DNA of 64,000 nt from JAQICB01 sp046482735 (GTDB lineage Bacteria; Bacteroidota; Bacteroidia; Bacteroidales; UBA1715), in NCBI GenBank assembly GCA_046482735.1, contig JAWOEL010000130.1, forward strand, positions 52,249 through 116,248, given 5' to 3'. Shown here piece by piece: positions 1 to 9,254 of the stretch. The notes beneath the pieces are model-generated. The model was not told the origin of the DNA. It was given only the letters and a program-made list of their open reading frames with translations, and did no database searches. The translations under genes and the position numbers were made by a program. Positions within the stretch are counted from its first letter, which is position 1. Each line of letters begins with the position of its first letter.

Positions 1-112
1 TTCTAATACAGATACGCTATCTCCATAAACCAAAATCAAAATATTTTATACAAAAAACCCACATTATACATACACACTTTTGGAGATACCGCCAAAAAAT
101 CATTATAAAAAA
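1..112. other. Left-edge intergenic stretch, no gene called
   Basis: AT-rich sequence downstream of the minus-strand histidine kinase. A short minus-strand open frame runs off the left edge but has no convincing ATG start, so I leave it uncalled. No hairpin with a T-run is visible. Confidence 0.4.
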
Positions 113-1552
113 TTACCGCAAGACCGGAATAAGTATATATACACGTGTGCCGACTCCTCTCTTTGATTCGATAAACATAGAACCGCCGGCATTATGCACA
201 AGCCCCTTACAAATAGCAAGTCCGGCACCAATACCCGAAAAAGAACGAGTATCATCTTGATTACCTTGTCTAAAATATTCAAAAATAACAGTAAGTTGAT
301 TTAAAGGAATACCAGCCCCAGTATCAGAAATTACTATTTCAAACATTTCATCTGCATTAATTTTACAGGCAACTCCTATTTGCCCCTCATTAGTATATTT
401 CACTGCATTATCAACCACATGCTTTAGTACCGTAAACAAATCAACTGAACCAATAGAAACACTAAAAGCATTTTTCTCATCTGACTGAATACTAAAATAT
501 AAATCCTTATGATATTTGTTTAGTTTCTCATATATAAGCTCCTGAACTTTTCGCATAAATACCGTATGCGAAATTATACAAACAGCAGACTCTAATCGTT
601 TGGTTTCAATTTCAGCCAAGGTTAAAATATTTGTAACGATTTCCAACAAAGTATTCGTATTCTCCTCTATTGTATTATAATAGAGTTCGCGTTTCTCGGC
701 ATCCGGATTTTTCAATAATAATTGACTGAATCCCATAATAGCCGTGAGAGGAGTCCGTATTTCATGCGAAATAGTAGATAAAAATTTCGACTTAATCTGA
801 TTATGCTCCTCAGCTTTTTCTTTTGATTGTTCCAATTCATTATTTACAAGTTGCAACTGCCGCGTACGCTCTTCCACAATATGTTCCAACTCGTTTTGCA
901 AATTATAGTACGCATGATTTTTTTGAATCAATTCATATTGAATCTTAAAACTTTTACGATCAGAAAACTCGAAAAAATAAGCAGCATAAGCACTAAAAGT
1001 GAATCCAATAGTAAGAAAAAAAACTATAACCAACGCTTCGGTATGTACCTGCGAAAATGCAAATAATATATATATCATGCTAATTATATATAAAAAAAAC
1101 ATGCTATACATTGTTCTGACAAATCTAATTCGAACCAGATTGAACGAATAAATATACAAAACCAAAATCCCTAACAATGAACCCGACAACAACTCTTCTG
1201 TCGTAAAAAGATACACATATAAAAAACTCACCCCGACCCCAACCAATAAAACCGAATACAACATATGATTATACTGTTGGATACGCTTACTATAAGATAA
1301 TGCAAGAATACTTACACACGTAGGAATAGTAATGCAAAAGCGCACCACATTCACATCAAAAGCCGGCTGAGATATAACATAATCTAAAACCGCATACATT
1401 GCATACATACATATACCCAAAATAAGAGAAAACCTATTTGCACCAATAAACCTCTCATTATACGCTTTTCGATATGCAGCTTCAAGATTTTCGTCCCGAA
1501 ACGAAAGTGTAAACGAATGCATATACCGATATTCAGGAACCGAAAAAATCAT
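113..1552 (-). CDS. Membrane-bound sensor histidine kinase
   Basis: Predicted two-component sensor kinase. Numbering here is from the GTG at 1558. About six hydrophobic segments lie between residues 43 and 197, followed by a coiled coil (about 205-255), a HisKA dimerisation domain with the phospho-acceptor His265 (SHEIRTP) and a HATPase_c domain with N384 (DNAVKY), D412 (DTGAGIP) and a G2 box reading GIGAGLAI rather than the usual GTGLGLAI. There is no large extracytoplasmic loop, so the signal may be sensed in the membrane. The open frame can start at GTG 1558, ATG 1552 or ATG 1522; I give the first ATG. It lies within 15 bases of the ispD stop, so it is probably the last gene of the dgt-ispD operon. 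No response regulator is adjacent, so the partner is unknown. Confidence 0.85.
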   Translation of the reverse strand: MIFSVPEYRYMHSFTLSFRDENLEAAYRKAYNERFIGANRFSLILGICMYAMYAVLDYVISQPAFDVNVVRFCITIPTCVSILALSYSKRIQQYNHMLYSVLLVGVGVSFLYVYLFTTEELLSGSLLGILVLYIYSFNLVRIRFVRTMYSMFFLYIISMIYILFAFSQVHTEALVIVFFLTIGFTFSAYAAYFFEFSDRKSFKIQYELIQKNHAYYNLQNELEHIVEERTRQLQLVNNELEQSKEKAEEHNQIKSKFLSTISHEIRTPLTAIMGFSQLLLKNPDAEKRELYYNTIEENTNTLLEIVTNILTLAEIETKRLESAVCIISHTVFMRKVQELIYEKLNKYHKDLYFSIQSDEKNAFSVSIGSVDLFTVLKHVVDNAVKYTNEGQIGVACKINADEMFEIVISDTGAGIPLNQLTVIFEYFRQGNQDDTRSFSGIGAGLAICKGLVHNAGGSMFIESKRGVGTRVYILIPVLR

Positions 1553-1564
1553 ACACACACATAA

Positions 1565-2248
1565 TTATCTATTCTGATACTGCAATATTGCCTCAGCTAT
1601 TGCAATATCACAAGGGTGAGTTATTTTAATATTATATTGATCGCCTTCACAAACATAAAGAAGATTTCCTGCCCGTTCATAGACCGACGCATCATCGGTA
1701 AAAGCATCAGAAAATTTTTGTTTATACGAATCTCTGAGAAGACGAGCTTGAAAAAATTGCGGTGTTTGAACCCGCTTTACAAGTGTTCTATCAATTGGCG
1801 TGAACGATTCACCTTTACACATACGCAAAGAATCCACACTGTCGACAATTGGCACAACACCACCAAAATCGACAGCCATACCATACCCCCGCTCTAATAA
1901 TTCACGAGTAACACAAGGACGCACACCATCATGAACAGCAACAACACTATCATTAGAAACAAAGTTTAAACCATTTTGTACAGAAAAAAACCGTTCTGAT
2001 CCGCCATACACAACACGATGAGGTATACGAAAATTATACTGTTCACACAACCTCGCCCACGTTTCACTATGCAATTGAGGCAACACTACAAGTATTGAGA
2101 CCTTAGAATCATACTCATAAAACGCCTGTATACTGTGCATTAACACAGGCACCCCCTGCACACACAAAAACTGTTTCGGCATCTCACTATTCATACGTAA
2201 TCCCTTACCACCTGCTACGATTATAGCATATTTAGGAATTTTTTTCAT
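1565..2248 (-). CDS. ispD: 2-C-methyl-D-erythritol 4-phosphate cytidylyltransferase
   Basis: Third step of the non-mevalonate isoprenoid pathway: couples MEP to CTP to give CDP-ME. The 227 residues match the usual IspD length. The N-terminal nucleotide-binding motif is GGKGLRM (residues 13-19) followed by PKQF (24-27). HDGVRP (106-111), the RVQTPQ segment near 159-164, TDDASVYE (184-191) and NIKIT (206-210) are all typical of the family. Its ATG shares one base with the dgt stop (TAATG), which suggests translational coupling. A second gene of the same pathway, dxr, lies at 17.4-18.5 kb in another operon. Confidence 0.95.
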   Translation of the reverse strand: MKKIPKYAIIVAGGKGLRMNSEMPKQFLCVQGVPVLMHSIQAFYEYDSKVSILVVLPQLHSETWARLCEQYNFRIPHRVVYGGSERFFSVQNGLNFVSNDSVVAVHDGVRPCVTRELLERGYGMAVDFGGVVPIVDSVDSLRMCKGESFTPIDRTLVKRVQTPQFFQARLLRDSYKQKFSDAFTDDASVYERAGNLLYVCEGDQYNIKITHPCDIAIAEAILQYQNR

Positions 2249-3687
2249 TATTTTAATCCAAGTTGAAGACTACTTGATTGTAATTTATTATATAATTCAA
2301 TAGCCTGGTTATCGGTCATTCCAGCAATATAGTCGCACACTATACGCTTTCTGCTCATTTCATTTTTGGCATGATTAAACAATACCAAAATATCAGTAGG
2401 TAATAAATCCGCACCGTGATTCTTATCGGTTAAAGCATCAAAAAGCGTAGCAACAATTTCTTGTCCACGATGTTTTATTAACTTTACATTTGGATGCGTA
2501 ACCCGTGAATGATACATAAAATTTTTGAGTGCCTCGATTTCCAATCGTATATTTTCCGACATGGTAATTTTACTCAAAGCAGGAATAGTTTCAACAATTT
2601 TACCCATCTCAATACTTCGAATAAAGCGTCCAATTAATTTCGAAATAAAATTCACTCTATAATAACCATTCAAAGCAAGTTTTTCCGAACTACGATAGGA
2701 AATAGCCAACGAAGTAGCATACACAGCCTGATCTTGCTCATCGGTTAACTCTTCATTAGTATGAATCGGTTTTGCAAACAAATCCTGAAACAACGACAAA
2801 AACACATCATAAATTTCACTCGGTTTATACGAAGCATTAAGATTTTCATTTATTTTTTCAGTAATATTCTTTAACACAATATCACTCATTGAAATAACAT
2901 CTAACGGTTTCACAAATCCCGTACGAAACGCATCGTCTATGTCGTATGTAGCATAGGCAATATCACTTGCTATGTCAAGAATTTGAGCCTCAATAGTTTT
3001 GAAGTTTTTATAATCAGGGTTACCAGTACACGTTTTTTTAATTTCCCGCACATAATGAGCCTCACTTTCATAAAACCCCTTCACCAATTTCACATTTTGT
3101 TCATCATCAAAATCAAGCTTTTCCGGAATACAATTATCATGTTTAAGAACCGAAGCCAATGAACGATACGTTAAATTAAGTCCGACCCGTAAATCATCCC
3201 CCTCTTTGGTAAGACCAGTATCAAGCACCGTCCCGGGAATATAATGTTTTTTTGCAATTTTAGTTAACACACGAAAGGTTTGAGCATTCCCCTCAAAACC
3301 ACCAGAATCCTTCATTTTCAAATGCAAGGCCATTTCTCCATATTTAGCAAACGGCGGCCGACCTATATCATGAGCAAGTGCAGCAAATTCACAAATTTTT
3401 TCGTTTATATTATATTGCAAGCCCTCACGTGCCAACTCATAATTAAGCTTTTCCACAATAGATTTGGCAACCTGTGAAACCTCAAGAGAATGCGAAATAC
3501 GATTTCTAAAAAACTCTGTTTGCAAATTAGGCAGTAACTGACTTTTGCCTTGCAAATTTTTAAATGCACGACAATGTATTAACCGAGCCAAATCGCGAGA
3601 CCACTCAGAACGATATGGTTCTTCAATCAAATTATCATCTTTACCTAAGGCATAAAACCGTTTGGTATCCTTATCAGTATATAGCAT
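2248..3687 (-). CDS. dgt: dGTPase-like HD-domain dNTP triphosphohydrolase
   Basis: HD-superfamily protein of the dGTP triphosphohydrolase family (dNTP to deoxynucleoside plus triphosphate). The metal ligands of the fold are present: His66 in RISHSLEV, His106-Asp107 in AHDIG, and Asp242 in ASDIAYATYDIDDA. The stretch after HD is odd. It reads HDIGRPPFAKYGE, where the family normally has HDIG(H/N)PPFGHxGE, so the catalytic His is Lys115 and the residue after HDIG is Arg110. Glu118 is kept. Length (479 residues) and overall pattern fit the family, but activity or substrate could be altered. It shares one base with ispD and follows a small ORF that could be co-transcribed. Confidence 0.88.
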   Translation of the reverse strand: MLYTDKDTKRFYALGKDDNLIEEPYRSEWSRDLARLIHCRAFKNLQGKSQLLPNLQTEFFRNRISHSLEVSQVAKSIVEKLNYELAREGLQYNINEKICEFAALAHDIGRPPFAKYGEMALHLKMKDSGGFEGNAQTFRVLTKIAKKHYIPGTVLDTGLTKEGDDLRVGLNLTYRSLASVLKHDNCIPEKLDFDDEQNVKLVKGFYESEAHYVREIKKTCTGNPDYKNFKTIEAQILDIASDIAYATYDIDDAFRTGFVKPLDVISMSDIVLKNITEKINENLNASYKPSEIYDVFLSLFQDLFAKPIHTNEELTDEQDQAVYATSLAISYRSSEKLALNGYYRVNFISKLIGRFIRSIEMGKIVETIPALSKITMSENIRLEIEALKNFMYHSRVTHPNVKLIKHRGQEIVATLFDALTDKNHGADLLPTDILVLFNHAKNEMSRKRIVCDYIAGMTDNQAIELYNKLQSSSLQLGLK

Positions 3688-3693
3688 AAATTA

Positions 3694-3840
3694 TTATTTT
3701 TTTGTTACGTTAATCATTCCCTTTTGAGAATCAAGATTACATACTACATCTTTTTTTAACACGGTAGGAATATTTGCATGTTTAATTACTTTTCCGCGCA
3801 CATCCGAAAAAATAGTATGAATTCGTTTAGAATTAGGCAT
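3694..3840 (-). CDS. Small hypothetical protein, 48 residues
   Basis: An ATG-initiated 48-codon frame that ends in two consecutive TAA codons six bases before the dgt ATG. The product starts MPNSKRIHTIFSDVRGK and is lysine-rich, with no membrane segment or signal peptide. I do not recognise a family. Support comes from the tight spacing to dgt, the same strand, and unremarkable codon use. A chance open frame cannot be excluded. No perfect TAnnTTTG promoter is seen upstream. Confidence 0.4.
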   Translation of the reverse strand: MPNSKRIHTIFSDVRGKVIKHANIPTVLKKDVVCNLDSQKGMINVTKK

Positions 3841-4153
3841 AATTAATATTTTTAAATTGATTAATTCAGATAAAATTATAAAACTTTACGTAAAGCTACT
3901 AATTTTTTTGAAAAATAGCTGTTTTTCATATCCTATACAAATATTTTTACTATTCAGTTTATCATTCAGCACGAATAAAAACACCCTCGTATTGCGAGCA
4001 AACACAGCATATTCTCACAAAAACAAGCAATAATCCTCCGCATCTGAAATAGAAATCATATTGAAAATAAAAACGCTAAAAATAATTAAACAAATACTAG
4101 AGAAATAAAAAATTGTTAGCTATTTTTGTGAAAGAAAATCAAATTCATAGTTC
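3841..4153. other. Intergenic region between divergent operons
   Basis: About 310 bases between the minus-strand dgt operon and the plus-strand glucosaminidase. It is AT-rich, with no tRNA-like fold and no ORF I would support. The only element I can name is a plus-strand -7 box at 4121-4128. Confidence 0.5.
4121..4128 (+). promoter_or_regulatory. Bacteroidota -7 promoter element for the glucosaminidase
   Basis: TATTTTTG is a perfect match to the phylum's TAnnTTTG -7 element, 25 bases upstream of the ATG at 4154. No clear TTG -33 box is visible at the expected distance. Confidence 0.45.
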
Positions 4154-5164
4154 ATGAAAAAAATCATTCTATTTTCACTTATATCATGTTGGTGCATGAG
4201 TCTTTTTTCACAAAAACTCACACGAGAACAATATATAAAACAATATGCCCCCTTAGCCATAGAAGAAATGGAAAGAACCGGCATTCCTGCAAGTATAACA
4301 CTAGCCCAAGCATGTTTGGAATCTTCAAACGGCAACAGTGATTTGGCAGTTGCCGCAAACAACCATTTTGGTATAAAATGCCACAGCTCATGGAAAGGAA
4401 AAAAAATCCATAAAGACGACGACGAAAAAGATGAATGCTTTCGCGTATACAGTTCGATATATGAATCATATAAAGACCATTCAAGATTTTTAGTAAACGG
4501 TAAACGCTATGCATTTTTATTTGAATTAAACCCTACCGACTATAAAAAATGGGCCAAAGGACTCAGAAAAGCAGGATATGCAACCAATCCTCAATACCCA
4601 CGCATGCTCATTCGAATAATTGAAGAACATGAATTATACAAATATGACAATCCGGAAAAATACGACATAGAACCCGGCAGTATAGAAGAAGAAAAAACAC
4701 TAGCAGACATATTTAACTTCTCACGCAAACCATTAGAGAATGCACCCGACCCAACAGTTGAAACACCCGATTTAGGTGAGTTAAAACCAATAGAAAACAG
4801 ATTTAATAAAAGTATTTATAGAAACAATAAAACAAAATGTATTTTTATTCAAAACGAAGAAACGATATTTACAATATCGCAAAAATTTGGCATTCCGGTA
4901 TGGAAACTCTACCACTTTAATGACTTTGAAGCCGGTCACCCTATAGAAAACGGCGACATAATTTATCTCGAGAAAAAAAGACGTCAGGCAGAAAAACCCT
5001 ATTATACACACACCGTTCAAAAAGGAGAAAATATTCGTTCAATTTCTCAATTATATGGTGTAAGAGCCAAGAAAATTGCCAAAATGAATCGTCGCGACAT
5101 TGACGATGACATTTCGGAAGGAACTAATATTTATTTACGAAAAAATTTGATTATGTTTGAATAA
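4154..5164 (+). CDS. Secreted glucosaminidase with two LysM domains
   Basis: Predicted peptidoglycan hydrolase of the FlgJ-like / endo-beta-N-acetylglucosaminidase (GH73) type. Residues 1-20 form a signal peptide ending in LFSQ. The catalytic domain (about 25-170) carries the family signature around Glu56 (ACLESSNGNSDLA) and NNHFGIK (69-75). A linker leads to two C-terminal LysM modules (about 222-272 and 283-333), the second reading YTHTVQKGENIRSIS, which would hold the enzyme on the cell wall. It stands alone between the dgt operon and purH, with its own -7 box. A role in daughter-cell separation or wall turnover is an inference. Confidence 0.85.
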   Translation: MKKIILFSLISCWCMSLFSQKLTREQYIKQYAPLAIEEMERTGIPASITLAQACLESSNGNSDLAVAANNHFGIKCHSSWKGKKIHKDDDEKDECFRVYSSIYESYKDHSRFLVNGKRYAFLFELNPTDYKKWAKGLRKAGYATNPQYPRMLIRIIEEHELYKYDNPEKYDIEPGSIEEEKTLADIFNFSRKPLENAPDPTVETPDLGELKPIENRFNKSIYRNNKTKCIFIQNEETIFTISQKFGIPVWKLYHFNDFEAGHPIENGDIIYLEKKRRQAEKPYYTHTVQKGENIRSISQLYGVRAKKIAKMNRRDIDDDISEGTNIYLRKNLIMFE

Positions 5165-5203
5165 TTTGCTTAAAGATTTTCATATTCAAACCAATAAACA
5201 TTA

Positions 5204-5211
5204 TATCTTTG
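5204..5211 (+). promoter_or_regulatory. Bacteroidota -7 promoter element for purH-mreB
   Basis: TATCTTTG matches TAnnTTTG exactly, 31 bases upstream of the purH ATG. No good TTG -33 box is visible 19-21 bases upstream. Confidence 0.5.
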
Positions 5212-5242
5212 CAAAAGATAAATATTTTAAACAAAAATACAC

Positions 5243-6832
5243 ATGAGTGGAAATAAACAAATCAAATCAGCTTTAATTTCAGTTTTTCACAAAGAACATT
5301 TAGATGAAATCGTTTCATTTCTTGACAAACAAGGCGTTACTTTATATTCAACAGGAGGCACACAAAGTTTTCTGGAATCTCAGGGTTGTAACGTAACAGC
5401 CGTTGAAGACATAACCTCTTACCCATCAATACTTGGAGGACGTGTTAAGACACTTCACCCGAAAGTTTTTGGAGGCATACTTACAAGACGCGATAACGAA
5501 AGCGACAAAAATCAAATACGTGAATACGAAATTCCTGAAATTGATTTGGTTATTGTAGATTTATATCCGTTTGAACAAACTGTTGCTTCAGGAGCTACAG
5601 AGGAAGATATAATAGAAAAAATTGATATTGGCGGCATTTCATTAATCCGAGCTGCTGCAAAAAATTATAAAGATGTTGTAATTGTATCTTCACAACAACA
5701 ATATAAAAAACTACAAAACCTCCTTGAAGAAAAAAACGGAGAAACAAGTATAGAAGACCGAAAAGAATTTGCACGCGAAGCATTTAATATATCGTCACAT
5801 TATGACACTGCAATTTTTAATTATTTTGCACATGACGATACTGCTACAGAAAAAATAAGCCTCACCGATGGGACTATTTTACGATATGGAGAAAACCCGC
5901 ATCAAAAAGCAATAAATTATACATTCAACAATACTTCACAACCAATAACATTAGCACAATCACGTGTATTACAAGGTAAAGAATTATCGTATAACAATAT
6001 GCTTGATGCCGATGCAGCATGGAAAGCAGCAAGTGATGCATACCATTCAGTTTCCGGCATTCAAAACAAAACAGCAGTTGCCGTTGTAAAACACTTAAAC
6101 CCATGCGGGCTTGCAGTTTCCGATTCACCAATGAAATCATTAGAATTAGCATGGGCAGGTGACCCTGTAAGTGCATTTGGCGGCATCTTATGCTTCACCA
6201 GCGAAGTTGATGCCGATAGTGCAGAATGGTTATCAAAAAAATTCATTGAAATTATCATAGCTCCATCATATTCATTACAAGCACAAGAAATTTTATCGAA
6301 AAAGAAAAATCTGCGCGTTCTCGAAACACCAATAAAGCCAGAATTTACAGGAGAAAAAATGTATCGCTCAATAAATGGTGCAATACTGATTCAAGACGAA
6401 GATGAAGGACTGGATACAGAATACAAACCAGTAACAAAAAAACAATTTAGCGAAACACACATAGATTTAGCTAAATTTGGCACACAAGCTTGTAAATATT
6501 TAAAAAGCAATTCTATAGCACTTGTATCACAAAATACTGACGGTTCATATTGGTTAACCGGTGCAGGAATGGGGCAACCAAACAGATTAGATAGTTTACG
6601 ATGGTTGACTATTCCGCGTTTTAACCAAAAAGATGACGTTACTATACAAGAAGCCGTATTAATTTCAGATGCATTTTTCCCATTTAGAGACAGTGTAGAA
6701 GTTGCTAATGAATATGGTATTTCATATATTGTACAACCGGGAGGAAGTATCCGTGATAATGAAGTTATTGAAGCATGCGATGAATTTAACATAGCAATGG
6801 TATTTACCGGACGAAGACATTTTAAACATTAA
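5243..6832 (+). CDS. purH: Bifunctional AICAR transformylase / IMP cyclohydrolase
   Basis: Catalyses the last two steps of purine synthesis, formylating AICAR and closing the ring to IMP. The N-terminal cyclohydrolase domain shows LYSTGGTQSFLE (about 33-44) and GGRVKTLHPKVFGGIL (about 71-86). The C-terminal transformylase carries RYGENPHQKA and the KHLNPCG motif with its His. The product ends in a basic GRRHFKH tail typical of PurH. At 529 residues it is of normal family length. mreB follows after 18 bases, an arrangement I know from Bacteroidales, so the two are probably transcribed together. Confidence 0.96.
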   Translation: MSGNKQIKSALISVFHKEHLDEIVSFLDKQGVTLYSTGGTQSFLESQGCNVTAVEDITSYPSILGGRVKTLHPKVFGGILTRRDNESDKNQIREYEIPEIDLVIVDLYPFEQTVASGATEEDIIEKIDIGGISLIRAAAKNYKDVVIVSSQQQYKKLQNLLEEKNGETSIEDRKEFAREAFNISSHYDTAIFNYFAHDDTATEKISLTDGTILRYGENPHQKAINYTFNNTSQPITLAQSRVLQGKELSYNNMLDADAAWKAASDAYHSVSGIQNKTAVAVVKHLNPCGLAVSDSPMKSLELAWAGDPVSAFGGILCFTSEVDADSAEWLSKKFIEIIIAPSYSLQAQEILSKKKNLRVLETPIKPEFTGEKMYRSINGAILIQDEDEGLDTEYKPVTKKQFSETHIDLAKFGTQACKYLKSNSIALVSQNTDGSYWLTGAGMGQPNRLDSLRWLTIPRFNQKDDVTIQEAVLISDAFFPFRDSVEVANEYGISYIVQPGGSIRDNEVIEACDEFNIAMVFTGRRHFKH

Positions 6833-6850
6833 TCATATATATTTAAACGA

Positions 6851-7873
6851 ATGGGATTATTTTCTTTTCTTTCACAAGAAATAGCAATCGACCTCGGAAC
6901 AGCAAACACAATCATTATTCATAATGACAAAATTGTTGTTGACGAGCCAAGTATAATAGCTGTTGACACTCATAGTGGAAAGCCAGTTGCAATAGGGCAC
7001 AAGGCACGCCAAATGCAAGGAAAAACGCATCAAAATATCACGGTCATCAGACCTATGAAAGACGGTGTAATTGCAGACTTTAATGCTGCCGAACTAATGA
7101 TTCGCGGATTTATAAATATGCTCGATAAAAAATCTCATATTGTATCTCCCTCATTACGGGTAGTTATTTGTATTCCTTCGGGTTGTACCGAAGTTGAGTT
7201 ACGTGCAGTACGAGATTCTGCTGAGAATGCTGGTGCACGCGAAGTATATATGCTTCATGAACCTATGGCTGCAGCAATAGGTATGGGGCTCGACGTAGAA
7301 GCTGCTCAGGGAAATATGGTTGTTGATATTGGTGGTGGTACTACTGAAATTGCTGTTATTGCACTTGGTGGTATTGTGTGTGACAAATCAATTCGTACTG
7401 CTGGCGATAATTTTACTGCTGATATACAGGAATATATGCGTTACCAACATAATATTAAAATAGGAGAACGTACTGCTGAAGATATTAAAATTAATGTAGG
7501 TGCAGCTTTACCTGATTTAGATGACCCTCCGGCAGACTACATGGTTCGCGGACCTCATCAAATGTCTTCACTTCCTATAGAAATTCCGGTATCTTATCAA
7601 GAAATAGCATATTGTTTGGATAAATCTATCACAAAAATTGAAGCGGCTATTTTATCAGCACTCGAACAAACTCCACCGGAACTGTATTCGGATATTTATC
7701 AAAAAGGTGTATATCTTGCCGGTGGCGGAGCTCTCTTACGTGGTCTTGCCGAACGACTCGAAGCAAAACATAAAATACCATTTCATGTTGCTGAAGAGCC
7801 TTTACACGCAGTTGTTCGGGGAACAGGAATTGCTCTGAAAAACATTGATAATTTCCATTTCTTAATCAGATAA
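6851..7873 (+). CDS. mreB: Rod shape-determining actin homologue MreB
   Basis: Bacterial actin that forms membrane-bound filaments guiding lateral wall synthesis. The phosphate-1 loop is AIDLGTANT near the N-terminus (about 12-20), phosphate 2 is VVDIGGGTTEI (about 158-168), and the adenosine motif AGGGALLRGL lies near the C-terminus. The N-terminus is short and hydrophobic (MGLFSFLSQ), as in membrane-binding MreBs. Length (340) is normal. It is first of the mreB-mreC-mreD-pbp2-rodA run but is cut off from mreC by a strong hairpin at 7876-7906, so MreB is probably made in excess over the membrane partners. Confidence 0.97.
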   Translation: MGLFSFLSQEIAIDLGTANTIIIHNDKIVVDEPSIIAVDTHSGKPVAIGHKARQMQGKTHQNITVIRPMKDGVIADFNAAELMIRGFINMLDKKSHIVSPSLRVVICIPSGCTEVELRAVRDSAENAGAREVYMLHEPMAAAIGMGLDVEAAQGNMVVDIGGGTTEIAVIALGGIVCDKSIRTAGDNFTADIQEYMRYQHNIKIGERTAEDIKINVGAALPDLDDPPADYMVRGPHQMSSLPIEIPVSYQEIAYCLDKSITKIEAAILSALEQTPPELYSDIYQKGVYLAGGGALLRGLAERLEAKHKIPFHVAEEPLHAVVRGTGIALKNIDNFHFLIR

Positions 7874-7875
7874 TA

Positions 7876-7906
7876 TAAAAAAACCTGTGTTTACAGGTTT
7901 TTTTTA
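7876..7906 (+). terminator. Intrinsic terminator between mreB and mreC
   Basis: Arms AAACCTGT (7881-7888) and ACAGGTTT (7893-7900) enclose a GTTT loop and are followed by a T-run, with A's on the 5' side extending the stem. It sits just after the mreB stop and 13 bases before the mreC ATG, with no visible promoter between. It probably acts as a partial terminator within the cluster. Confidence 0.75.
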
Positions 7907-7918
7907 ATTTCTTCATAA

Positions 7919-8740
7919 ATGAGAAACCTGTTTGTTTTTTTTATTCGTAATCACTTCTTTTTATTATTTCTTATTTTAGAAATAATTGCTATTAACTTAA
8001 TCATTACATACAACACCCCGCAACAAGCTCAATTTAACTTGTTCTCAAATACAATCTATTCTCACTTACATACTATTCACAACTCTGTAACTAAATATTT
8101 TAATTTAAAAGAAATTAACAAACAGCTTGCACAGGAAAATGCAAAACTCCGTGAAAAACTGCCGGAATCGATGTATTCAAACACAATAGATCCTCAAACC
8201 ATTCGGGATAAAACACATACACAACAATATGAGTTTATTCCAGCTGAAGTAATAAACAACAGTATACACAAACCTCACAATTATATTATTATAAATAAAG
8301 GAAGTCGTCACGGTATACACAAAAATATGGGCGTTATAAGCCCTCAGGGGATAACAGGAATTGTAATCTCCACTTCTCAGAATTTTTCTAAAATTCTTAC
8401 TATTTTAAGTTCAAATCTAAAAATTAGTGGGCAATTACAAAACACTAATTTCTATGGTTCTGTACATTGGGACGGAAAACACTACAGAAAAGCACTATTA
8501 ACCGAAATTCCCGTTCATGCACCGGTACAAAAAGGCGACACTGTAATCACAAATTCATTTTCCAACATTTACCCTACAGATATTAATATAGGTGTCGTGT
8601 CATCGGTTAAAAAAACAGAAAATGATAACTTTTATGATATTGAAATTGAGCTTTCTACAGATTTCAAAAATTTAGAACATGTGTATGTGGTACTCGATTT
8701 AATGAAAACAGAAAGAGAGTTACTCGAAAAAAGACAATAA
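7919..8740 (+). CDS. mreC: Rod shape-determining protein MreC
   Basis: Elongasome scaffold in the periplasm that activates PBP2/RodA. A single N-terminal membrane anchor (about 10-30) is followed by a coiled coil (about 60-85, KEINKQLAQENAKLREKL) and the beta-rich MreC domain, recognisable from INKGSRHGIHKNMGVISPQG and the GxV/GDTVITNS segments. The 273 residues are a normal length. The ATG lies just after the mreB terminator; mreD follows after 7 bases. Confidence 0.92.
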   Translation: MRNLFVFFIRNHFFLLFLILEIIAINLIITYNTPQQAQFNLFSNTIYSHLHTIHNSVTKYFNLKEINKQLAQENAKLREKLPESMYSNTIDPQTIRDKTHTQQYEFIPAEVINNSIHKPHNYIIINKGSRHGIHKNMGVISPQGITGIVISTSQNFSKILTILSSNLKISGQLQNTNFYGSVHWDGKHYRKALLTEIPVHAPVQKGDTVITNSFSNIYPTDINIGVVSSVKKTENDNFYDIEIELSTDFKNLEHVYVVLDLMKTERELLEKRQ

Positions 8741-8747
8741 TACTACT

Positions 8748-9254
8748 ATGGTACATATTTTTCAACATACAATTTTTCGGTTTATTAGTATTATTTTATT
8801 ACAAATACTACTGTTTAATAATATCGTACTTTTTGATCATAGCGTACCATACATATATCTTTTATTAATTTTAATTCTTCCGTTCGAAACAAATAAGATT
8901 TTATTATTATTTATAGGTTTTTTAACCGGCTTCTTAATAGATATGTCGTTTAGTTCGTACGGAGTACATACAGGAGCAACTGTTTTAATAGCTTTTTTAC
9001 GTCCTGCTATACTACGCTGGATTATTCCACGTGGCGGGTATATGCCAAATACTCAACCATTACTGAAATATTATGGTTTTGCCTGGTTTTTTAAATACGC
9101 TGCATTTACAATTATTATTCATCATTTTGCTTTATTCTTTTTATTTACATTTTCATTTGAAGCACTTGATGTATTTATGATTCGAATGCTTATTAATTCA
9201 GGCATTACATTATTTTTAATCGTATTAAGCCAATATTTTATTTTTAGAACTTAA
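8748..9254 (+). CDS. mreD: Rod shape-determining membrane protein MreD
   Basis: Small polytopic protein, 168 residues with about five membrane segments, in the standard mreC-mreD-pbp2 position. Sequence conservation in this family is low, so the call rests on position, length, hydrophobicity and recognisable stretches such as PYIYLLLILILPFE and GFLTGFLIDMSF. Its TAA stop directly abuts the pbp2 ATG, which implies tight coupling. Confidence 0.88.
   Translation: MVHIFQHTIFRFISIILLQILLFNNIVLFDHSVPYIYLLLILILPFETNKILLLFIGFLTGFLIDMSFSSYGVHTGATVLIAFLRPAILRWIIPRGGYMPNTQPLLKYYGFAWFFKYAAFTIIIHHFALFFLFTFSFEALDVFMIRMLINSGITLFLIVLSQYFIFRT

Noticed and set aside
1..60. Minus-strand open frame running off the left edge
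   Set aside because: No ATG in frame and only about 15 codons visible, so it cannot be told from chance.
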